Shown here: positions 13,358 to 18,603 of the stretch, one piece after another
Layout: each line of letters begins with the position of its first letter
How positions within the stretch are numbered: position 1 is the first letter of the stretch
Assembly: GCA_035550315.1 (NCBI GenBank)
Contig: DASZPL010000089.1
Coordinates: forward strand, 1-18,603
DNA: 18,603 nt
DNA from: DASZPL01 sp035550315
Lineage (GTDB): Bacteria; Actinomycetota; Actinomycetes; JAFAQI01
Direction: 5' to 3'
Translations under genes and position numbers: made by a program
The notes under the pieces: model-generated
Database searches by the model: none
The model's input: only the letters and a program-made list of their open reading frames with translations
Told to the model about the DNA's origin: nothing

Positions 13358-15319
13358 GTGGTGAGCGCGGGTGACCTGTTGTGGACCCCGAGCGCGGACC
13401 GGGTCGCCGGCTCGCGGCTCGCCGCCTTCCAGGGCTGGCTGGCCGACGAACGCGGTCTGCACTTCGCGACGTACGACGAATTGCACCGCTGGTCGGTCGA
13501 GCAGCTCGACGAGTTCTGGACGGCACTCGACCGCTGGCTCGGCATCCGCTGGTGGACGCCCTACGACCGCGCCCTCGCCGACCGGAAGCTGCCCGGCGCG
13601 ACGTGGTTTCCCAGCGGCCGGACCAACTACGCCGAGCACCTGCTCTACCCGTTGCAGCGGGCGGATCTCGAGGCCGTCGCCGTCATCGCGGCTCGAGAGG
13701 ACGGCCGCGAGGTGCGGGTCACCTGGCGCGAGCTGCGGACCCAGGTCGCGGCGGTGCGGCACTGGCTGGCGCAGCACGGCATCGGCCGCGGCGACCGGGT
13801 CGTCGCGCTGCTGCCCAACGGCCTCGAAGCCCTGGTCGCGATGCTGGCGGCCACCTCGCTCGGCGCGATCTGGTCCAGCTGCTCCCCGGACTTCGGCCCG
13901 ACGGCGATCGCCGACCGGTTCACCCAGATCGAGCCGACGCTGCTGTTCACGGTCGACGGCTACCACTACGGCGGCAAGCAGTTCGACATCGCCGGCACGG
14001 TCGAGGCGCTGCGCGGCAAGCTGCCGACGTTGCGCGAGACGGTGCTGGTCCCGTACCTCGACCCGGCCGCGCGGCTGCCGGTCACAACGCCGTGGGCCGA
14101 GCTGATCGCGTGCGACGGCACGCTCGCCTTCGAGCCGGTGGCATTCGACGATCCGCTGTGGGTGCTCTACTCCTCAGGGACGACGGGGCTGCCCAAGCCG
14201 ATCCTGCACGGTCACGCCGGCATCCTCATCGAGCACGCCAAGCAGCTGGCCCTGCACCTCGACCTCGGTCCCGGTGACACCTTCTTCTGGTTCACGACGA
14301 CCGGCTGGATGATGTGGAACCTGCTGGTCTCCGGGCTCGCGGTCGGTGCGTCGATCGTGCTGTACGACGGCAGCCCCACGTTCCCCGACCAGCTGGCGTT
14401 GTGGCGGCTCGCCGAGCGCACCGGCATCACCTGCTTGGGCCTGGGCGCGCCGTTCATCCAGGCCTGCCAGAAAGCGGGGTTGCGACCCACTGAGGCGGCC
14501 GACCTCTCGGCGATCCGTACCGTCGGGTCGACGGGCGCGCCGCTCTCACCGGAGGGCTTCGCGTGGGTCTACGACGCGGTCGGCAGCGACGTGATGCTGT
14601 CGTCGCTGTCGGGCGGGACGGACGTGTGCACCGCCTTCGTTGGTGGCGCGCCGATGCTGCCGGTGCGCGCCGGCGAGATTCCCTGCCGGTTGCTGGGCTG
14701 CGCCGTCGAGGCGTACGACGCCGCGGGCCGCCCGGTCGTCGGAGAAGTCGGCGAGCTGGTCATCACCGAGCCGATGCCGTCGATGCCGATCGGGTTCTGG
14801 GGCGACACCGACGGCAGCCGGCTGCGGGCGGCGTACTTCGAGGACTTCCCCGGCGTGTGGCGGCACGGCGACTGGGTGGAGTTCACCGAGCGCGGCAGCT
14901 GCATCATCACTGGCCGCAGCGACGCCACCCTCAACCGCGCCGGCGTCCGTATGGGCACCAGCGACTTCTACCGAGTCGTCGAGGAGCTGCCCGAGGTCGT
15001 GGACTCGCTGGTGATCGACACGTCGGCGGCGGGCGGCGACGGGAAGCTGCTGTTGTTCGTCGTCCTTGCCGACGGCGCGTCGCTCGAGCATGTGACCGCG
15101 GAGATCCGCCGGCGCACGCGCGAACAGCTCTCGCCGCGCCACGTCCCGGATGACGTGATCGCGATCCCGGCGGTGCCGCGCACGCTGTCCGGCAAGAAGT
15201 GCGAGGTGCCGGTGAAACGGATCCTCGCCGGGATGCCGCCCGAGCAAGCGGTGGCAGCTGGCGCGCTGAGCGACCCCGAGTCGCTGCGGCCGTTCCTCGC
15301 GCTAGCCCAGTCGGGGTAG
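13358..15319 (+). CDS. Acetoacetyl-CoA synthetase
   Basis: A large ANL-family enzyme (653 residues from GTG 13358) that activates acetoacetate to acetoacetyl-CoA with ATP. It resembles acetyl-CoA synthetase but carries AacS-type features: the N-terminal LWTPSADRVAGSRLAAF, WFPSGRTNYAEHLL, WSSCSPDFG, and TTTGWMMWNLLVSGL. The P-loop SSGTTGLPK is at 272-280, and SLSGGTDVCTAF and WRHGDWVEF follow. The C-terminal LSGKKCEVPVKRIL holds the expected catalytic Lys613, the residue acylated in some homologues. A longer frame to 13304 overlaps the ferrochelatase C-terminus and adds an unrelated stretch, so I start at 13358 (GTG 13361 is also possible). It lets the cell use acetoacetate, for example from leucine breakdown or polyhydroxybutyrate. 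The 3' end overlaps the TIGR03089 gene by 18 bp. Confidence 0.92.
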   Translation: MVSAGDLLWTPSADRVAGSRLAAFQGWLADERGLHFATYDELHRWSVEQLDEFWTALDRWLGIRWWTPYDRALADRKLPGATWFPSGRTNYAEHLLYPLQRADLEAVAVIAAREDGREVRVTWRELRTQVAAVRHWLAQHGIGRGDRVVALLPNGLEALVAMLAATSLGAIWSSCSPDFGPTAIADRFTQIEPTLLFTVDGYHYGGKQFDIAGTVEALRGKLPTLRETVLVPYLDPAARLPVTTPWAELIACDGTLAFEPVAFDDPLWVLYSSGTTGLPKPILHGHAGILIEHAKQLALHLDLGPGDTFFWFTTTGWMMWNLLVSGLAVGASIVLYDGSPTFPDQLALWRLAERTGITCLGLGAPFIQACQKAGLRPTEAADLSAIRTVGSTGAPLSPEGFAWVYDAVGSDVMLSSLSGGTDVCTAFVGGAPMLPVRAGEIPCRLLGCAVEAYDAAGRPVVGEVGELVITEPMPSMPIGFWGDTDGSRLRAAYFEDFPGVWRHGDWVEFTERGSCIITGRSDATLNRAGVRMGTSDFYRVVEELPEVVDSLVIDTSAAGGDGKLLLFVVLADGASLEHVTAEIRRRTREQLSPRHVPDDVIAIPAVPRTLSGKKCEVPVKRILAGMPPEQAVAAGALSDPESLRPFLALAQSG

Positions 15320-15937
15320 GCCGGCGACGGTCACACCCGCGGTGTGGGTGACCCGCTCGACCGCGCACCGCTCCGCTAGCCCCGCCTCGGAGACGTTGCG
15401 GACCATGACCACCGACGCGCCGGACAGGGCGGCCAGCAACCCGACGCGCAGGCCGACGCTGGTGTCGTAGCCCAACGTCGTCAGGATCCGGCTGCCCGGC
15501 GCCGCCACGGCGTCGTCGACCGCCGGCCCCGACGGGCCGACCGGTGCGAACTGGTCCGGCTGCGCCGCCACCAGCCGGCCGAGGTCGGTGCCCATCGGAG
15601 CGAGGGTCAGTACGACGGTTTCCTCGGCGACCGGCTCCTCCGCCATCGCGACAGCGATCCGCGCACCGGCCGTGAACCGGACCTCGGCGCCGGCCGACCA
15701 GGCCGCGAGCACGACGACCGCCGTCTGCCAGTGCAACGGCAGCAGCACCGACAGCTCGTCACCCGGGTCCAGCCCGATCTCGTCGATCAGGAAGTTCGCC
15801 GTCTTCGCCACCCAGTTGGCGGTAGTGGCGACGGACAACTCGACCCGCTCACCGCTGGCGTCGTCGTACATCGTGAACATCGGGCGACCGGCGTCGCGAC
15901 GCACCTCGCGGTCGAACGCGTCGGTTGCCGACGTCAC
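15302..15937 (-). CDS. TIGR03089 family protein (actinobacterial, function unknown)
   Basis: A 211-residue protein matching the TIGR03089 family: GRPMFTMYDDASGERVELS near the N-terminus, then TTANWVAKTANFL and LDPGDELSVLLPLHWQTAVV. Family knowledge: it is found in actinobacteria, usually once per genome, and shows distant similarity to the N-terminal part of AMP-binding (ANL) enzymes. No P-loop, no core adenylation motifs and no C-terminal catalytic Lys domain are present, so it is unlikely to be an adenylating enzyme itself. It is of normal length for the family rather than a decayed ligase. The start is GTG 15937, 7 nt after the FNT stop, so the two are probably co-transcribed. Its 3' end overlaps the acetoacetyl-CoA synthetase gene by 18 bp. 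Its role is unknown. Confidence 0.85.
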   Translation of the reverse strand: MTSATDAFDREVRRDAGRPMFTMYDDASGERVELSVATTANWVAKTANFLIDEIGLDPGDELSVLLPLHWQTAVVVLAAWSAGAEVRFTAGARIAVAMAEEPVAEETVVLTLAPMGTDLGRLVAAQPDQFAPVGPSGPAVDDAVAAPGSRILTTLGYDTSVGLRVGLLAALSGASVVMVRNVSEAGLAERCAVERVTHTAGVTVAGLPRLG

Positions 15938-15944
15938 CGGTCGC

Positions 15945-16769
15945 TCACACTTCGGGGTTGGCGCGCTCGACCGCCACGCGATGCGGCACCTGCAGCAGCC
16001 GCAGCGCGGTCACCAGGCCCACGCCCCCGACCGTGTTGCCGAGCGCCGCCCACCAGAACCGGGTGAACCAGTCGAGGTAGCCGAACGGCGCATGACCGGT
16101 GTGCAGCGCGGCGAACATCAACAGCGAATCGAGGATCGAGTGGTAGAGCTGGCCGCCGGCCAGCAACCACGCGATGCCCCACGCCGCGGCGATCTTGCCG
16201 GTGACCGACTCGGTGCCGTTCTCCATCCACGTCATCAGTGTCATGGTCAGACCGGCGAGCACCGCCAGCGCGAACGACCGACCGGTGTAGTCGAGGTTGA
16301 CGAAGTGCGTGCCGGCCTTGATTGCAGTGCCGTGCAGCTCGGGAAACGCGAGCATCAGCAGCCAGGTGATGAACCAGCCGCCGAGCAGGTTCGCGACGAT
16401 GGTGACGCCCCAGAGCTTCGCCAGCCCGCCGACCGTCGCCTTGCGCGCGACCACCGCGCTAACCGGCACCAGGAAGCCTTCGGTGAACAGCTCGCTGCGC
16501 GCCAGCAGCAACGCGACGAACGCGATGCCGAACGCGAGCCCGCCGAGCAGCGGGCTGCCCGTGGCCTGCTCGACGAGCAGCAGCCCGAGGATGCCGCTGC
16601 CGATGTCCATGCCTCCGACGACACCGGTCGCGATCATCGCCGGCAGCGGGCGTCCGATCCGCCGCCGGCCGTCTTCGACGGTGCGGCGGAACGCGCGTTC
16701 CGGAGTCAGGTCCTCGGTTTCAGGGCGGTCTTCGTGCGCCGGCGTCGCCATGCCGGTGTCGGCCGTCAT
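15945..16769 (-). CDS. Formate/nitrite transporter (FNT) family channel
   Basis: A membrane channel of the FNT family (274 residues from ATG 16769). After an acidic, polar N-terminal tail of about 40 residues there are around six hydrophobic segments. The family motif ELFTE is at 93-97. The segment GGQLYHSILDSLLMF near 206-219 carries His210, probably equivalent to the central pore His of FocA. FNT proteins pass small monovalent anions such as formate, nitrite or hydrosulfide. The soluble N-terminal tail and WMENGTES segment recall the YfdC branch, whose substrate is not known, so I do not assign one. TTG 16772 and ATG 16751 are alternative starts. No clear ribosome site or -10 box is visible. 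It lies 7 bp upstream of the TIGR03089 gene and diverges from the glycosyltransferase gene. Confidence 0.88.
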   Translation of the reverse strand: MTADTGMATPAHEDRPETEDLTPERAFRRTVEDGRRRIGRPLPAMIATGVVGGMDIGSGILGLLLVEQATGSPLLGGLAFGIAFVALLLARSELFTEGFLVPVSAVVARKATVGGLAKLWGVTIVANLLGGWFITWLLMLAFPELHGTAIKAGTHFVNLDYTGRSFALAVLAGLTMTLMTWMENGTESVTGKIAAAWGIAWLLAGGQLYHSILDSLLMFAALHTGHAPFGYLDWFTRFWWAALGNTVGGVGLVTALRLLQVPHRVAVERANPEV

Positions 16770-16821
16770 CAACCCCGCTCATGCCCTGCGCGAGTTGCCT
16801 GCAACCGTGATCCCGCGGGTC

Positions 16822-16827
16822 TACGCT
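16822..16827 (+). promoter_or_regulatory. Candidate -10 box for the glycosyltransferase operon
   Basis: TACGCT lies in the only sizeable intergenic region (16770-16881). Transcription from it would begin near 16834 and give a leader of about 48 nt carrying the ribosome site at 16865-16874. A TTGCCT at 16795-16800 is too far upstream (21 bp spacer) to be a convincing -35. Confidence 0.3.
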
Positions 16828-16864
16828 TGAGCCTGACCTGAAAGACCACGCACGATTCGGCAAC

Positions 16865-16874
16865 GGGGAGGGAG
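16865..16874 (+). promoter_or_regulatory. Strong ribosome binding site of the glycosyltransferase gene
   Basis: GGGGAGGGAG ends 7 nt before GTG 16882. It contrasts with the leaderless-looking genes elsewhere in the window and fixes the start of this gene. Confidence 0.65.
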
Positions 16875-16881
16875 CCGCACA

Positions 16882-18009
16882 GTGGCCCCCCGAGTGCTGG
16901 TCGACGCGACGGCCGTGCCCGCAGATCGCGGCGGGGTGGGGCGTTACGTCGACGGCTTGCTCGCGGCGCTCGGCACGGCAGGTGCCGACCTCGCCATCGT
17001 TTGCCAACGGTCGGACGCGGAGCGCTACTCCCGGATCGCGCCCACCGCCGACGTGGTGCCGGGGCCGGCCGCCATCTCGCACCGGCCGGCGCGGCTGGCG
17101 TGGGAGCAGACCGGGTTGCCGCTGATCGCCGAGCAGGTGGGCGCCGAGGTCGTGCACTCGCCGCATTACACGATGCCGTTGCGGGTCGGCCGCCCGGTCG
17201 TCGTCACGATCCACGACGCCACGTTCTTCACCGCCCCCGACGCGATCTCCGCGGTGAAGGGGACGTTCTACCGCTCCGCCACCCGGACCGCACTGCGCCG
17301 CGCCACCCGGGTGGTGGTGCCGAGCAAGGCGACGCGCGACGAGTTGGTGCGGGTGCTCGACGCCGATCCGACGATGATCGACGTCGCCTACCACGGCGTC
17401 GACCAGCAGATCTTCCACGTGCCGACCGAGGCCGACCGCGCCCGGGTCGCCGCCCGGCTCGGCCTGCATGGCTCCTACATCGCCTTCCTCGGCGTGCTCG
17501 AGCCGCGCAAGAACGTTCCCGCGCTGATCCAGGGCTGGGTCGAGGCGGTCACCTGGCGCGACGACCCACCGGCGCTGGTGCTGGCCGGCGGCAACGGCTG
17601 GGACGACGCGGTGGACGCCGCGGTCGCCGAGGTGCCGAGTCACCTGCGGATCGTGCGGCCGGGGTACCTCCGGTTCGCCGACCTGCCCGGCTACCTCGGC
17701 GGCGCCACGGTCGTCGCGTTTCCGAGCCACGGCGAGGGCTTCGGCCTGCCCGTGCTGGAGGCGATGGCCTGCGGCGTCCCGGTGCTGACGACGCAACGGC
17801 TGTCGCTGCCCGAGGTCGGCGGCGACGCGGTGGCCTACACCGAGCCCGATCCCGCGTCCATCGGCGCGGCGCTGTCGGCGTTGCTCGACGACGCGGGTCG
17901 GCGGCGTTCGCTCGCCGACGCCGCGCTCGCCCGGGCTCGCGAGTTCACCTGGCAGGCAAGCGCCGAGGCCCACCTCGCGGCGTACTCCCGCGCGATCAGC
18001 CAGAGCTGA
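16882..18009 (+). CDS. GT4-family glycosyltransferase (GT-B fold)
   Basis: A retaining glycosyltransferase (375 residues) of the GT4 family. The N-terminal domain starts PRVLVDATAVPADRGGVGRYV, with the glycine-rich acceptor-side loop, and continues through VVHSPHYTMPL and VTIHDATFF. The donor-binding C-terminal domain shows FLGVLEPRKN and the EX7E motif at Glu285/Glu293 (HGEGFGLPVLEAMACGVPVLTT). No signal peptide or membrane segment is seen, so it should act on the cytoplasmic face of the membrane. The next gene encodes a GDP-mannose-forming type of nucleotidyltransferase 4 nt downstream, so a mannosyltransferase in cell-envelope glycan or polysaccharide synthesis is plausible, but donor and acceptor are not shown by the sequence. 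The start GTG 16882 is fixed by a strong ribosome site. Confidence 0.9.
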   Translation: MAPRVLVDATAVPADRGGVGRYVDGLLAALGTAGADLAIVCQRSDAERYSRIAPTADVVPGPAAISHRPARLAWEQTGLPLIAEQVGAEVVHSPHYTMPLRVGRPVVVTIHDATFFTAPDAISAVKGTFYRSATRTALRRATRVVVPSKATRDELVRVLDADPTMIDVAYHGVDQQIFHVPTEADRARVAARLGLHGSYIAFLGVLEPRKNVPALIQGWVEAVTWRDDPPALVLAGGNGWDDAVDAAVAEVPSHLRIVRPGYLRFADLPGYLGGATVVAFPSHGEGFGLPVLEAMACGVPVLTTQRLSLPEVGGDAVAYTEPDPASIGAALSALLDDAGRRRSLADAALARAREFTWQASAEAHLAAYSRAISQS

Positions 18010-18013
18010 CGGT

Positions 18014-18603
18014 TTGACTGAGGCAGTCGTCCTCGTCGGAGGACAGGGCACTCGGCTGCGGCCGTTGACGTTGCGGACGCCGAAGCCGATGTTGCGGCTG
18101 GCCGGCGCGCCGTTCCTCAGCCACCTGTTGGGCCGGCTGCCGGCCGCCGGCGTCGAGCACGTCGTGCTGGCGACGTCCTACCGCGCGGAGGTGTTCGAGG
18201 CGTACTTCGGTGACGGCGCCGACCTCGGGCTGCGGATCGACTACGTCACCGAGACCGAGCCGATGGGCACCGGTGGCGGGATCCGCAACGTCGCCGAGCG
18301 GCTCGAGTCGAAGCCGGACGACCCGGTGCTCATCTTCAACGGTGACGTGCTGTCTGGCCACGACCTGACCGGCCAGCTCGACCTGCACGCCAGCCGAGCG
18401 GCCGACGTCACGTTGCACCTGGTCGAAGTCGAGGATCCGCGCGCGTTCGGCTGCGTGCCGGTCGACGACGAGCAGCGCGTCACGGCCTTCATCGAGAAGT
18501 CGGACCAGCCGGTCACCAACCGCATCAATGCCGGGTGTTACGTCTTCGCCCGGCGGGTGATCGACGCCATCCCGGCCGGCCGGCCGGTGTCGGTCGAACG
18601 CGA
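18014..18603 (+). CDS. Mannose-1-phosphate guanylyltransferase-like nucleotidyltransferase, 5' part
   Basis: The first 196 codons of a sugar-phosphate nucleotidyltransferase, running off the window end. The N-terminal signature GGQGTRLRPLTLRTPKPM starts at residue 9, and the metal-binding FNGD is at 108-111 (Asp111). GTGGGIRNVAERL and NAGCYVF follow. From memory it matches M. tuberculosis ManB (Rv3264c) closely, sharing VVLVGG, TLRxPKPML-like, EYFGDG-like, DPRAFGCVP and INAGCYVF segments, so it probably makes GDP-mannose from mannose-1-phosphate and GTP. A related glucose- or other sugar-1-phosphate specificity cannot be ruled out. The start is TTG 18014, the only start that gives the conserved N-terminus; it lies 4 nt after the glycosyltransferase stop with no clear ribosome site, implying translational coupling. 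Confidence 0.88.
   Translation, partial: MTEAVVLVGGQGTRLRPLTLRTPKPMLRLAGAPFLSHLLGRLPAAGVEHVVLATSYRAEVFEAYFGDGADLGLRIDYVTETEPMGTGGGIRNVAERLESKPDDPVLIFNGDVLSGHDLTGQLDLHASRAADVTLHLVEVEDPRAFGCVPVDDEQRVTAFIEKSDQPVTNRINAGCYVFARRVIDAIPAGRPVSVER

Noticed and set aside
15302..15937. TIGR03089 gene as a decayed ANL ligase pseudogene
   Set aside because: The length and N-terminal motifs fit a recognised conserved family, the frame is intact, and codon use looks like that of neighbouring genes.
16770..16881. Possible small RNA, riboswitch or terminator in the largest intergenic gap
   Set aside because: I see no stable stem-loop followed by a T-run and no known riboswitch pattern; only a weak -10 and a strong ribosome site are supported.
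1..18603. Mobile elements, CRISPR arrays, toxin-antitoxin or defence genes, tRNAs
   Set aside because: No transposase, integrase, direct-repeat array, attachment repeat or tRNA-like cloverleaf was found on either strand; the gene content is metabolic and uniform in composition.

Overview
The window is about 70% G+C. GTG starts are frequent and several genes look leaderless. The gene set includes a TIGR03089 protein, an actinobacterial-type ferrochelatase with a Cys-rich C-terminus, and a FadE25-like dehydrogenase, all of which point to a free-living actinobacterium. The order carboxylase, gtrA, purK, purE, fadE25-like, TIGR03089, manB-like matches, from memory, the Mycobacterium tuberculosis Rv3280-Rv3264c neighbourhood. 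Other genes, notably a menaquinone (men) cluster, are interleaved here. I see no phage, transposon, CRISPR array, tRNA or rRNA, and no obvious defence system.

Layout: (1) 1-765 (+) is the 3' part of an acyl-CoA carboxylase beta subunit, tail-to-tail with gtrA (712-1191, -). (2) 1226-5178 (+) is a tight run: acyl-CoA dehydrogenase, purK, purE, isochorismate synthase (menF). (3) 5152-8640 (-) is menA-menC-menD, read leftwards with overlapping junctions; menE (8669-9811, +) diverges from menA. (4) 9787-11109 (-) is a UDP-glucose 6-dehydrogenase, divergent from a FadE25-like dehydrogenase (11148-12317, +). That gene overlaps a ferrochelatase (12307-13347, +) that appears to start at CTG, followed by acetoacetyl-CoA synthetase (13358-15319, +). 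(5) 15302-16769 (-) is a formate/nitrite-type channel followed by a TIGR03089 protein. (6) 16882-18603 (+) is a GT4 glycosyltransferase and the 5' part of a mannose-1-phosphate guanylyltransferase-like gene.

Functional themes: menaquinone synthesis from chorismate (MenF, MenD, MenC, MenE and MenA present; MenB, the thioesterase and MenG absent), haem synthesis, the PurK/PurE carboxylation step of purine synthesis, acyl-CoA and acetoacetate metabolism, and sugar-nucleotide/glycan synthesis. About 99% of the window is coding. The longest gene-free stretch is 112 bp (16770-16881), so there is no unexplained gap over 300 bp.

The families are all recognisable and I do not see a clearly new multi-gene system. 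The most unusual signals are architectural: all four convergent gene pairs overlap at their 3' ends; TANNNT boxes sit 6-7 nt before the start codon of five genes; the ferrochelatase frame has no ATG/GTG/TTG before its conserved N-terminus; and the conserved but uncharacterised TIGR03089 gene is paired with an FNT channel.
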